Of a stretch of DNA of 64,000 bases, positions 25,400 to 34,018 are shown one piece after another (positions within the stretch are counted from its first letter, which is position 1; each line of letters opens with the position of its first letter). Location: the NCBI GenBank assembly GCA_963810905.1, contig CAWEPG010000002.1:744001-808000 (forward strand), written 5' to 3'. This DNA comes from CAWBAT01 sp963810905 (GTDB lineage: Bacteria; Acidobacteriota; Terriglobia; Versatilivoradales; Versatilivoraceae). The translations under genes and the position numbers were made by a program. Below the pieces are notes generated by a model that was not told where the DNA came from, did not search any database, and saw only the letters and a list, made by a program, of their open reading frames with translations.

Positions 25400-25456
25400 G
25401 TTTTTCCGGATCGAATGAAAGACAACACGGGGAGCACGAGAAATACAACTAGGAGA

Positions 25457-25650
25457 CTAGCGCGAATGAACGCAAATGAACACAGGGAACAAGATTATTC
25501 TGATTGATCATCGTTCATCGTTCATTTTCCATTTGATGAGGCCTCAACTGGCCATTTGCTATCGTTTATTTGTTATCTTCTATTTCCTATTTTCTTCTAG
25601 TTTTTCAAATTAGATACATTTCGCGTTTATTTGCGTTCATTCGCGGCTAG
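25457..25650. repeat. 25-base imperfect inverted repeat between the acyltransferase and rsmB
   Basis: Left arm 25457-25481 (CTAGCGCGAATGAACGCAAA...) and right arm 25625-25650 (its complement, with one extra C and one mismatch) are about 143 bases apart. The right arm runs into the rsmB stop codon (TAG complement of 25647-25649). The spacer is AT-rich and carries TCGTTCATCGTTCATTTTCCA. No gene in between. Confidence 0.65.
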
Positions 25651-26978
25651 TTTTTTTTCCGAATGATCGCTGCGAAGAATCCATCGCTGTTTGTTTCTGG
25701 AGGGAAGAGGGTCAGAAACCGGCTCCTGTTGAAAAGTGGCTTCAGTGGTCCTTCCGGAGGCAGGTCCACAAAGCATGCCGGCTGATTTTGGATCAACCTC
25801 TCGATCACCTGCTCGTTCTCCTCGGGTTCCAAGGAACAAGTCGAATAGACGAGAGTTCCTCCAGGTTTCAAATGGTTCACGGCATTGGATAGCAAGGCGA
25901 CTTGCAGTTCCTGAAACTCTGCCAGTTGAGTCTGCCGGAGACGCCAGCGAATCTCAGGACGGCGCTGCAACGTCCCTGTTCCCGAACAGGGGACATCGAC
26001 CAAAATCTTGTCAAAAAGGATTCTGAACGGAAGCAACCGGGTTGCGTCAGCAGCCACCCAGCGAAGGCACGGCCAGTGTTTGGCATGCATTTCCTTCCCT
26101 AGCCGAAGCCTTTTCCAGTGGAGGTCTGCGGCATAAACAATTGAGCGCCCTCCTTGCAAACGGGCGATCTCGGCGGATTTCCCGCCTAGGCCGGCGCACA
26201 GGTCTAAACAGCAATCCCCAGGCTCGGGATTGAGAAGGGAAGGAATGAGTTGAGAACCGGAGTCCTGAATGTGAATGGCATGTTCTCGGAACAGATCTGT
26301 CTTGTGCAGATCTCCCTCAATGACTTCAAGAATGTCGTTCGAAAGTGGATGGGATCGAACTTTGACTCCAGCCTCCGTTAACTTATCCATCAAAGCCGTT
26401 TGAGTTAAGTGAGGGGAATTGATCCGAAAGAAAGTGCGTGGAGGGGTGTTGTTGTGTTCCAGCAACCGTTTTGCAGGTTCCAGTCCAAATTGATGAATCC
26501 ATCTCTCGACGAGCCATTCCGGGTGAGAGAACCGAATGCTGAGTCCACCTGCTGAGTCCAGAGGGAGTTCATGGATTCGTGTGAGGGCCTCCTGTTTGTC
26601 GATCTTTCTTAAGACGGCATTGACAAAACCGGCTGCAGACGCCAGTTTGGCGTGCTTTACGAGTTCAACGGACTCATGAACAATGGCGCGGGGAGGGACC
26701 CGTGTCAGGAAGAGGATCTGGTAGGTCCCCAGGCGGAGCGCCAAGAGAACTTCCGGGTCTAGCTTACTTAAACCCCTTTGGCTATGGGCGCTAAGCAACC
26801 AGTCCAGCAACTGACAATGGCGCACAACGCCAAAAACTAATTCAGTCGCTAATCTTTTGTCTTCCTCTTTCAGTCCTTGGGTTGATTCTGAATGCAGCAG
26901 CTCCGAAGCATATCCTTCCTCAAGCAAAATTTTCTTGAGGATTCGGAAGGCGGTGTGCCGAGCCGGCGAAATGGCCAC
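25647..26978 (-). CDS. rsmB: 16S rRNA (cytosine-967-C5)-methyltransferase RsmB
   Basis: Methylates C967 of 16S rRNA with SAM. 443 residues in family order: N-terminal NusB-like domain (ARHTAFRILKKILLEEGYA, FGVVRHCQLLDWLL), then the Fmu methyltransferase domain with DLCAGLGGKSAEIA (SAM loop), KILVDVPCSGTGTLQRRPE (motif IV with P-C) and VYSTCSLEPEENEQVIE (catalytic Cys). ATG 26978 follows the fmt stop by two bases, so def-fmt-rsmB form one operon read on the minus strand. Confidence 0.95.
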   Translation of the reverse strand: MAISPARHTAFRILKKILLEEGYASELLHSESTQGLKEEDKRLATELVFGVVRHCQLLDWLLSAHSQRGLSKLDPEVLLALRLGTYQILFLTRVPPRAIVHESVELVKHAKLASAAGFVNAVLRKIDKQEALTRIHELPLDSAGGLSIRFSHPEWLVERWIHQFGLEPAKRLLEHNNTPPRTFFRINSPHLTQTALMDKLTEAGVKVRSHPLSNDILEVIEGDLHKTDLFREHAIHIQDSGSQLIPSLLNPEPGDCCLDLCAGLGGKSAEIARLQGGRSIVYAADLHWKRLRLGKEMHAKHWPCLRWVAADATRLLPFRILFDKILVDVPCSGTGTLQRRPEIRWRLRQTQLAEFQELQVALLSNAVNHLKPGGTLVYSTCSLEPEENEQVIERLIQNQPACFVDLPPEGPLKPLFNRSRFLTLFPPETNSDGFFAAIIRKKN

Positions 26979-26980
26979 GT

Positions 26981-27925
26981 CTATTTTCCCAGCGAAACAG
27001 GTTGATTCTTAGTGATTCGCAATCCATGGAGCATCTCCGTAGCAGAAATCCTCCTTCGATTCTCCAGCTGAACCTCGACAAGTCTCAAGAATCCCCGAGC
27101 ACAAACGACAACAGGACCTTCCGACGAAGCCTGGACCAACGTTCCCGGAGAATGTACGTCAACTGAAACCTCTTGCGGAATTGCACTCCAGATGCGGAGG
27201 ACTTGGCCATTGATCAAGGTGTACGTTCCGGGCCATGGATTAAAGGCTCTGATCCGGTTGTAAATTTCATGAGCAGTGGACTGCTCCCAGCGGATGAGCC
27301 CATCTTCTTTCTTAAGAGAAGGTGCATAGGTCGCTAATGTGGGATCTTGTTTCATCGGATGCAATTCATTGGATTCAAGCAGGTTGATTGTATGGAGGAG
27401 CAAATCTGCCCCGATTCCGGCCAGACGCCCTTGCAGATCAACCGCAGTCTCTTGAGCTGCGATGCGAACCCCCTCTTGAAACAGGATATCGCCGGTATCC
27501 ATTCCTTGATCAAGTTTCATGGTTGTAACCCCAGTTTCGCTTTCCCCGTTCGCAACTGCCCATTGGACCGGGGCCGCACCCCGATATTTTGGGAGCAACG
27601 AGGCATGAAGATTGAAAGCGCCCAGCGGTGGGATCTCAAGCAGCCATTGAGGAAGAATCTTGCCAAAGGCTACAACCACAAAGGCATCGGCATGCATCTG
27701 CTGGAAAGTCTCTTTCCATATTTCTTCTTTGAGCTTCTCCGGCTGGTGGACCTGGATCGCATGCTGTTCGGCAAGGACCTTGACGGCGGGAACAGTGATT
27801 CTCTCACCGCGGCCAGCGGGGCGATCGGGCTGGGTAAATACGGCAACAATTTGGTGGGAGCTTCCGAGGAGCTTTTTTAAAGAAGGAACGGCAAACTGGG
27901 GGGTTCCCATGAAAGCGAGCCGCAT
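26981..27925 (-). CDS. fmt: Methionyl-tRNA formyltransferase
   Basis: Formylates initiator Met-tRNA using 10-formyl-THF. 314 residues: MRLAFMGTPQFAVPSLKKLL start, VFTQPDRPAGRG, FNLHASLLPKYRGAAPVQWA with the catalytic Asn/His/Asp set (N-x-H and the later TTMKLDQGMDTGDIL), and a C-terminal OB-like tRNA-binding domain. ATG 27925 overlaps the def stop as TGATG, so translation is probably coupled; an ATG at 27931 is a less likely alternative. Middle gene of def-fmt-rsmB. Confidence 0.95.
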   Translation of the reverse strand: MRLAFMGTPQFAVPSLKKLLGSSHQIVAVFTQPDRPAGRGERITVPAVKVLAEQHAIQVHQPEKLKEEIWKETFQQMHADAFVVVAFGKILPQWLLEIPPLGAFNLHASLLPKYRGAAPVQWAVANGESETGVTTMKLDQGMDTGDILFQEGVRIAAQETAVDLQGRLAGIGADLLLHTINLLESNELHPMKQDPTLATYAPSLKKEDGLIRWEQSTAHEIYNRIRAFNPWPGTYTLINGQVLRIWSAIPQEVSVDVHSPGTLVQASSEGPVVVCARGFLRLVEVQLENRRRISATEMLHGLRITKNQPVSLGK

Positions 27926-28434
27926 CACCATTCCCCGGCGCGTACTTTCTTTCGGATCTTCCTTTTAATGATGTCGCGTTTGATGGAGCTGATTAAATCG
28001 ATGAAGAGAATTCCATTCAGATGATCGATTTCATGAGCCAGGACCCGGGATAACAATCCCTCGCCTTCGATCACCGTTTCTTTGCCGTGAGTATCTTTTC
28101 CGGACACAACGACTCGGTAGGGGCGATGCACCTTGGCAGTGAATTCGGGGATGCTCAGACACCCTTCCTCTTCGTGTTGCTCTCCTTCGGCAACGATGAT
28201 CTCAGGATTGACCAGAGTGATTAAATTGCCTTCCTTCTGCCCGACCGTGACATCCAAGACAATCAATCGCTTAAGGATCCCGACCTGGGGAGCAGCCAAG
28301 CCGACTCCAGGGGCCCCATACATCGTTTCAACCATATTCTTGGCGAGCCTTTCAAGTTCTCCATCAAAAACGGACACCGGTTCGCAAACTTTGTGCAAAA
28401 TGTGATCGCCGTATTTACGGATAGGTAGAATCAT
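27925..28434 (-). CDS. def: Peptide deformylase
   Basis: Removes the formyl group from nascent proteins. 169 residues with all three motifs: GVGLAAPQVG near residue 44, EEGCLSIPE with the metal Cys near residue 92, and LAHEIDHLNGILF with the H-E-x-x-H zinc/iron site near residue 137. First gene of def-fmt-rsmB; the stop overlaps the fmt start. ATG 28434 (MILPIRKYGDHIL) matches the family. Confidence 0.95.
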   Translation of the reverse strand: MILPIRKYGDHILHKVCEPVSVFDGELERLAKNMVETMYGAPGVGLAAPQVGILKRLIVLDVTVGQKEGNLITLVNPEIIVAEGEQHEEEGCLSIPEFTAKVHRPYRVVVSGKDTHGKETVIEGEGLLSRVLAHEIDHLNGILFIDLISSIKRDIIKRKIRKKVRAGEW

Positions 28435-28800
28435 TGCCCTGGGTACAATCTGAGCATCCTCAGAAGCCTCTCAATAAGGTGGAACTCAATTTGAAAATAT
28501 AGCATCCGCGTTCTTCATTTCACAATTCTTTTTGGCTCAGGAAGCTTCCTTGACTAATTTTTTCGGATTCGATTACCATTCCCTCCCCTGCCCCCAGGGG
28601 GCTGGCCAATTCTTGCACATTCCCTATTCCTGAATGAATATACAAGGGTCGAAGTATCAAATAAAACAATCTCCAAAATTGTCGCTCTAATTAGCAAACA
28701 GCGATAAGATCTCCCTTCTCATGTACAGGTGAAATTCTCAACCAAAACCGCTATCCTAACAAGTGACTTTATTTAAAAAGCTGCATTGCTGATACTTTAA
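28435..28800. other. Divergent intergenic region between def and mlaE
   Basis: 366 bases separate the divergent def-fmt-rsmB and mlaEFD operons, so promoters for both should lie here. No gene or RNA was recognised. A short G/C palindrome (GCCCCC-A-GGGGGC, 28590-28602) is the only marked symmetry. No clear consensus -35/-10 pair was identified by eye. Confidence 0.45.
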
Positions 28801-29586
28801 GTGCCCATGGAACCATTGACTAATAAGACAGCCACCTCATTGCAAGAAACGGTCCTTGTCGTTCAATCGTTCACTCTGATGGGTGTGCGCTCGATTCTCA
28901 ACTTATTCAGCATGCCGATATATCTCCGTGAGTCCTTTGAACAAATGGATATTATCGGAGTTGGGTCGGTGGTGATTACGGCGCTGACTGGTTTTTTTAC
29001 AGGTGCTGTCCTTGCTCTTCAAACCTCCAAGACTCTCTCTTCCTTTGGAGCCATTGCCTACACTGGACAACTGGTTTCCGTTTCACTCGTCAGGGAATTG
29101 GGACCTGTGTTGACGGCAGTGGTTGTGGCCGGGAGGATTGGTTCGGGGATTGCATCGGAATTAGGGTCCATGGTAGTGAGCGAGCAAATCCATGCGATGA
29201 GAGCCCTGGGAACGGATCCGACCCGGAAGTTGGTCACTCCCCGGGTGTTTGCTGCGATTACCATGGTGCCCGTCGTCACGATTGTCTGTGACATTGTCGG
29301 AGTCATGGGGGGGTTCTTTGTGGCCTATTTTCTTCTCGGAATCAATCCGGGCTTATACCTCACTTCCACCTACGAACAACTCAGTTATAACGACCTTATT
29401 CAGGGTTTAGTGAAACCACCGATCTTCGGATTCATTATTTCGCTGGTTGGTTGCTACTGTGGACTATCAACTTATGGGGGAACTCAAGGCGTTGGGCGAT
29501 CCACAACCCAGTCGGTTGTTTCATCAATGATTCTGATATTTGTCACAGATTTTTTCATCACCCGGATTTTGCTGGCACTGCTTTGA
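28801..29586 (+). CDS. mlaE: MlaE-type phospholipid/ABC transporter permease
   Basis: Inner-membrane permease of the MlaFEDB-like system that moves phospholipids between inner and outer membrane. 261 residues, about five helices. Family marks: SVVITALTGFFTGAVLALQ, the highly conserved LVRELGPVLTAVVVAGRIG, SELGSMVVSEQIHAMRALG (the EQ-loop coupling helix) and RVFAAITMVPVVT. GTG 28801 or ATG 28807. Followed directly by the ATPase and MCE genes; no mlaB or mlaC is nearby. Confidence 0.93.
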   Translation: MPMEPLTNKTATSLQETVLVVQSFTLMGVRSILNLFSMPIYLRESFEQMDIIGVGSVVITALTGFFTGAVLALQTSKTLSSFGAIAYTGQLVSVSLVRELGPVLTAVVVAGRIGSGIASELGSMVVSEQIHAMRALGTDPTRKLVTPRVFAAITMVPVVTIVCDIVGVMGGFFVAYFLLGINPGLYLTSTYEQLSYNDLIQGLVKPPIFGFIISLVGCYCGLSTYGGTQGVGRSTTQSVVSSMILIFVTDFFITRILLALL

Positions 29587-29590
29587 TATC

Positions 29591-30415
29591 ATGAACCAAA
29601 TGCCTTTTCAGGATACACTTCCCGCCATCGAACTTAAGAATGTCTCCAAGTCATTTGGGGATGCGCTGGTCCTAAAAAATATCTCCTTCAAGGTTCGTCG
29701 CGGTGAGACCAGGATTATCTTAGGCGGGAGCGGTTCCGGCAAATCGACTATCTTAAAATTGATTATCGGCTTGGAAAAACCAGATGAAGGAGAGATTTGG
29801 GTTGACGGAGAGGAAGTCTCTAATTTTTCAGAAGCTCGGCTGATGCCTGTTCGCCGAAAAATCGGAATGGTTTTCCAGGAGGGAGCACTTTTTGACTCGC
29901 TTTCGGTCGCGGAAAATGTGGCTTATCGACTGCATGAGCAAACCGATCTGGAAGAAGAAGAAATCGATTCCCTGGTACGAAAGACTCTGGGATTTGTGGA
30001 ATTGGAAGACGCCTTTGAGAAAATGCCTTCCCAGCTTTCGGGCGGGATGCGCCGCCGGGCCGCGATCGCACGATCTTTAGTGGGGAACCCCAAGATCATG
30101 TTGTATGACGAGCCGACTGCCGGGCTCGATCCTCTGACCGCTCGTACGATTAATGAGCTAGTCATCAAATTGCGCGATCTCGAGGGAGTGAGTTCTGTCT
30201 TCGTCACCCATCGGCTCAAAGATGCGTTTACGATGGCTAACGAGTTCTTGGGCCACCGGGATGGGAAGCTGCGCTACATCAAAGAGGACGAGAACTATTT
30301 GTGTCTTTTGAATACCCGACTCATGATGCTGCGAGAAGGTGAAATAATTTTTGACGGATTTGATGAGGAAATTCGCAAAAGCCCGAACGAGTACATTCAG
30401 AAGTTTCTAGCATAA
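29591..30415 (+). CDS. mlaF: MlaF-type ABC transporter ATP-binding protein
   Basis: ATPase of the lipid transporter. Walker A LGGSGSGKSTILKL, Q-loop IGMVFQEGALFDSLSV (typical MlaF), signature LSGGMRRRAAIARSL, Walker B IMLYDEPTAGLDPLTA and switch His FVTHRLKDAF. 274 residues plus a C-terminal extension around the REGEIIFDG strand. ATG 29591 lies 5 bases after the mlaE stop; the frame is open upstream within mlaE but that part is not protein-like. Confidence 0.94.
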   Translation: MNQMPFQDTLPAIELKNVSKSFGDALVLKNISFKVRRGETRIILGGSGSGKSTILKLIIGLEKPDEGEIWVDGEEVSNFSEARLMPVRRKIGMVFQEGALFDSLSVAENVAYRLHEQTDLEEEEIDSLVRKTLGFVELEDAFEKMPSQLSGGMRRRAAIARSLVGNPKIMLYDEPTAGLDPLTARTINELVIKLRDLEGVSSVFVTHRLKDAFTMANEFLGHRDGKLRYIKEDENYLCLLNTRLMMLREGEIIFDGFDEEIRKSPNEYIQKFLA

Positions 30416-30424
30416 GGAGGAACC

Positions 30425-31498
30425 ATGGCAAGAAAGAAGCTGGCTTGGGCTGAGTTGAGGGTTGGCGTTCTCGTCATTGCGAGTTTCACAATCCTCATCA
30501 TCGCCTTGTTGGCCATCAGCGGAGGTGCCGGTTTCTTTACCCCTCGGTACCAGCTCAAGACCTTCTTCTCGAGCGCCGACGGCGTGCGTAAAGGCTCGTT
30601 AGTCTGGATCGCAGGGATCGAGGGGGGAAATGTAACAACGGTGAACCTCACCTCCTCTCCCGACCCGAATCGTGCTGTCGAAGTCATTATGCAGATTCAG
30701 AAAAAATTTGAACCCATGATTTGCGAAGATTCGGTGGCAGTGCTCGGTTCCATCGGGCTTCTCGGCGACAAATATATCGACATCTCACGAGGGACAGCAA
30801 ATTGCAAACCCCTCTTGCCCAACGGCGAAGTGAAAGGCTCGTCAACCGCTGACATCAAGCGCATCATTCAAAACAGCAATGATCTGGTCGCCAACCTGGG
30901 GGACTTGGTCACAAAAATCAATCAGATCACCCAAAAGATCGATCAAGGGCAGGGGACAATTGGAAAATTTATCAATGATCCCGCGCTGTACAACAATGTC
31001 AATACAACGGTCTCTGAGGCTCAACATCTCCTGCAAGAGATCAAATCGGGAGATGGGACAGTGGGTCGGCTCATTTCTGACCCAAAGTTGTATGATCGCT
31101 TGAACGGAACTCTCAGCCGTATGGAAAGCACCATTGCCATGGTGGAAAAAGGGGAAGGAACCTTGGGCAAGTTCTTACGTGATCCTGCGGTTTACAATCG
31201 AGCGGAATCCTTGCTCACCCGGATTGATACGGTCGCGGGGCGAATTGAAAAAGGAGAGGGATTCCTCGGCAGGATATCAAAGGATGACTCACTTTACATT
31301 CAGTTTCGAGACGCCACGAGCAAATATGCCGCCTTGGCCGACAAAATGAACCAAGGGGAAGGCACCTTAGGTAAGTTGTTCGTGGATAATTCACTCTATA
31401 TTAATTTGAACAATGCGGCGAGTGAGCTTGTGAAGATGCTCTATGATTTTCGACAGGATCCGAAGAAGTTCCTGCGAATCAAGATTGGGCTGTTTTGA
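30425..31498 (+). CDS. mlaD: MlaD-type MCE domain protein with C-terminal repeats
   Basis: Periplasmic lipid-binding subunit anchored by one N-terminal helix (VLVIASFTILIIALLAIS). The MCE domain spans residues 40-120, with FSSADGVRKGSLVWIAGIEGG and GSIGLLGDKYIDISRG. From about residue 170 there are five repeats of a 35-40-residue unit, G-x-G-T-L/I-G-K-F/L ... D-P/N-x-L-Y, each with a helix, like the long coiled tails of other MCE proteins. 357 residues; AAGGAGG sits 5 bases before ATG 30425. Third gene of mlaE-F-D. Its last 20 bases overlap the convergent HD-GYP gene. Confidence 0.93.
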   Translation: MARKKLAWAELRVGVLVIASFTILIIALLAISGGAGFFTPRYQLKTFFSSADGVRKGSLVWIAGIEGGNVTTVNLTSSPDPNRAVEVIMQIQKKFEPMICEDSVAVLGSIGLLGDKYIDISRGTANCKPLLPNGEVKGSSTADIKRIIQNSNDLVANLGDLVTKINQITQKIDQGQGTIGKFINDPALYNNVNTTVSEAQHLLQEIKSGDGTVGRLISDPKLYDRLNGTLSRMESTIAMVEKGEGTLGKFLRDPAVYNRAESLLTRIDTVAGRIEKGEGFLGRISKDDSLYIQFRDATSKYAALADKMNQGEGTLGKLFVDNSLYINLNNAASELVKMLYDFRQDPKKFLRIKIGLF

Positions 31499-32528
31499 AC
31501 GTGGCTCGTTGGTGTTCCTTAAGACATCTCATGAGGGCATCCACGACGTTGGGGTCAAACTGCTTGCTCTTGGCTTCGAGCAATCGCCGCTGGGCCTCCA
31601 CCGAAGCCAGGCCTTTTCGATAGGGCCGATCGGAAGTCATCGCGTCGTAGGCATCGACAACAGCGACAATACGGGCTCCAATCGGAATCTCATCTCCTTT
31701 CAGGCCTCGGGGATAACCGCTTCCATCGAAGTTCTCATGATGGTAGAACATTAATTCCCGCGCTGGCGCCAGACTCGAAATTCCATTTAAGGCGTGATAA
31801 CCATAGTGCACATGCTGATGCATGCGAACATACTCGTCGGAACTCAAGCCCTCAGGCTTCATCAGTAAATCCTCAGGGATAATGATCTTTCCAATGTCAT
31901 GGAGCAACGCCGCCAGCTTGATATTGTACAGATCCTCTCCGGATAGGTTGAGCTTGTGGCAAACATCTTCAGCCAGGGATAGAACCGTCAGTGAATGGCT
32001 CTGAGTTGCAGGATCGCGAATGGCCAGAAGGTTGATGAGAAGCTTCACCGTCTCGAGGAAAGAGTCATGCAACTCCTGCTGCAGACGCCGGTTCTCCAAT
32101 TTGAATTCGTGGGCAATGAAAACGTTATCGATGACGTTGATCAGTTCTCGATGGCCAAAGGGTTTTATCAGATAGGCAGCCAGCCCCAAGGCCATGAATT
32201 CCCGTTTTTCGTCATTGCTCAAGGCCCTACCGGTTAGGAGAATGACAGGGGTCTCACGGATTTGTTGATAACGCGGCTCTTGTACCAAGAGCCGGAATGT
32301 TTCGACTCCATCAAGTCCAGGCATCCAATGGTCAATGAGAATTAATCCGGGCTTAACTTCGATTGCCTTGCGAAGCCCTTCTTTGCCATGGACAGCCCCA
32401 ACTACCCGATAGCCTGCCTGCTCAAGCATGAGGCGAGACATTTCCAACATCGATTCTTCATCATCAATTACGAGGACTGATTTGGGCTGGGGTTCAGGCT
32501 TGGGATCCATTGGGCCATTTAAGTGCAA
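31479..32528 (-). CDS. Response regulator with HD-GYP domain
   Basis: 349 residues. N-terminal receiver: VLVIDDEESML acidic pair, phosphoacceptor Asp in LILIDHWMPGLDGVE, Lys in AYLIKPFG. C-terminal HD-GYP: AALLHDIGKIIIPE, the HHENFDGSGYPRGL motif (HD-GYP proper has H-H-E-x-x-D-G-x-G-Y-P) and DAYDAMTSDRPYRKG. It likely degrades cyclic di-GMP (or cGAMP) in response to a sensor kinase not in the window. Start ATG 32528 or ATG 32510 (MDPKPEPQ). Stop lies inside the 3' end of mlaD on the opposite strand. Confidence 0.93.
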   Translation of the reverse strand: MHLNGPMDPKPEPQPKSVLVIDDEESMLEMSRLMLEQAGYRVVGAVHGKEGLRKAIEVKPGLILIDHWMPGLDGVETFRLLVQEPRYQQIRETPVILLTGRALSNDEKREFMALGLAAYLIKPFGHRELINVIDNVFIAHEFKLENRRLQQELHDSFLETVKLLINLLAIRDPATQSHSLTVLSLAEDVCHKLNLSGEDLYNIKLAALLHDIGKIIIPEDLLMKPEGLSSDEYVRMHQHVHYGYHALNGISSLAPARELMFYHHENFDGSGYPRGLKGDEIPIGARIVAVVDAYDAMTSDRPYRKGLASVEAQRRLLEAKSKQFDPNVVDALMRCLKEHQRATFKTAQS

Positions 32529-32627
32529 ACTACTGATATACTATAATTTAGCCTATTCCAACTGGTAGATCAACAAGAATATAAGATCCGTGGCTGTCAG
32601 ATTGGGAACTTCGAAATAGGACCTGCT

Positions 32628-32656
32628 TTGACAATTTGCCAGTTTGAATTTATGAT
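32628..32656 (+). promoter_or_regulatory. Predicted sigma-70-like promoter of greA
   Basis: TTGACA at 32628-32633, 17-base spacer, TATGAT at 32651-32656, about 50 bases before the greA ATG at 32707. Matches the consensus at 11 of 12 positions. Reading from sequence only. Confidence 0.7.
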
Positions 32657-32706
32657 TTCAGATCATTGATCAGCATCCATTTAGCTTATCGAGCCGGGGA
32701 AATGCT

Positions 32707-33192
32707 ATGACCATACAAATCAAAAAGAAATTGGAAGAAAAAATTCGCACGCTTGAATTCGAGCTGAAGAATGAGTTGCCCAAAGAACTCAAGAAGGCAG
32801 CCGCTCTCGGTGACTTGAGCGAAAATGCCGAATACCAGTCTGCGAAACAACGTCAAGAGATCGTCAACGCAAACCTGGCTCACTTGCGCAAGCGGCTCTC
32901 GGAGGTGGCTCTAATGAACTTTGACAAGATCCCCACTGACCGGGCTTCCTACGGGTCTACCCTGGTTCTTTTTGACACTCAAAAAGCTGCCGAAGTAACC
33001 TACAAGCTTGTCTCGGTTGAAGAGTCCGATATTCAAAAGGGATTGATCTCAACAACCTCTCCAATTGGGAAAAGTTTGTTGAATCGACGAGAAGGAGATA
33101 TCGTCAAAGTTGCAACTCCCGGCGGTATGAAGGAGTTTGAAATCTTAAGGCTTAAAACGATCCATGAAGAAGACGAAGAAGTCTCCGAATAG
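32707..33192 (+). CDS. greA: Transcription elongation factor GreA
   Basis: Stimulates cleavage of backtracked transcripts by RNA polymerase. 161 residues: N-terminal coiled coil (ELKNELPKELKKAAALGDLSENAEYQ contains the acidic D/E tip, split across residues 20-45) and C-terminal FKBP-like domain (LVSVEESD, SPIGKSLLNRREGD). The GDLSENAEY motif is diagnostic. ATG 32707 lies about 50 bases after a consensus-like promoter. A CDP-alcohol phosphatidyltransferase gene follows after 5 bases. Confidence 0.94.
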   Translation: MTIQIKKKLEEKIRTLEFELKNELPKELKKAAALGDLSENAEYQSAKQRQEIVNANLAHLRKRLSEVALMNFDKIPTDRASYGSTLVLFDTQKAAEVTYKLVSVEESDIQKGLISTTSPIGKSLLNRREGDIVKVATPGGMKEFEILRLKTIHEEDEEVSE

Positions 33193-33197
33193 CCGAT

Positions 33198-33848
33198 ATG
33201 TTTAGTCAATACATTGGAAAGATCTGCAGGGCAGTCCTTGATATCATCGTCAGAACGGCCGCCGCTTTTAAGATCCATCCTAATTACCTGACCTTGATTG
33301 GATTTCTCACCACTATTTTCGCGGCCTTCCAATTGGCTAAAGGGAGGTTTCTTAATGCCGGTTTGGTAATTATTGGAGCCGGGATCTTCGATATGCTGGA
33401 CGGACGTGTGGCTAGGATCACAAACAACGTGACGCGCTTTGGGGCGTTTTTTGATTCCGTGTTGGATCGCTACTCAGATATCGCGATTTACCTTGGCCTT
33501 ATGGTTTATTATTCCAAAGGACAGAGGATTTCGTACGTCATCCTCTCTGGCGTTGCCATGATGGGTTCTCTAATGACGAGCTATACTCGGGCTCGAGCTG
33601 AGTCACTTATCCCTTTATGCAAAGTTGGATTCATGGAACGGCCAGAACGACTTGTCCTTCTTATCATTGGTATGCTTGCTAATCGGATGGCTCCAGTTCT
33701 TTGGATCATCGCTTTTTTTTCAAACATGACTGTCATTCACCGCATCTTTTTTACCTGGAAAGAGGCGACTAGGCTCGAGCAAGAAATCTGCGACAGCGGC
33801 AAAGATGTTAAATCAAAACAGTTTGCCGGAACGGCCTCTTTCCGCTAG
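33198..33848 (+). CDS. CDP-alcohol phosphatidyltransferase family protein
   Basis: Membrane enzyme that transfers a phosphatidyl group from CDP-diacylglycerol to an alcohol. The catalytic motif D-G-x2-A-R-x8-G-x3-D-x3-D is complete in MLDGRVARITNNVTRFGAF and DSVLDRYSD, near residue 65-90. Five or six helices. 216 residues from ATG 33198, five bases after greA, so probably one transcript. Product could be phosphatidylinositol phosphate, phosphatidylglycerophosphate or another; not decidable. PgpA elsewhere in the window would act after a PGP synthase. Confidence 0.92.
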   Translation: MFSQYIGKICRAVLDIIVRTAAAFKIHPNYLTLIGFLTTIFAAFQLAKGRFLNAGLVIIGAGIFDMLDGRVARITNNVTRFGAFFDSVLDRYSDIAIYLGLMVYYSKGQRISYVILSGVAMMGSLMTSYTRARAESLIPLCKVGFMERPERLVLLIIGMLANRMAPVLWIIAFFSNMTVIHRIFFTWKEATRLEQEICDSGKDVKSKQFAGTASFR

Positions 33849-34018
33849 CCCCTCCTTCCCCCAAAAATCCAAGTATCTACTTCGCTAAACCAGGGGCATC
33901 CGTCAAAGACCCGGCTAGGGTCAGGATATGCCTTTTTTCCTTGCAGTGTCGCTTTGATTGGTGTAAATTTCGCAGATTCAAAGCGTTTGTCTGTATCAAA
34001 TTTACCCTTCCGGACAAC

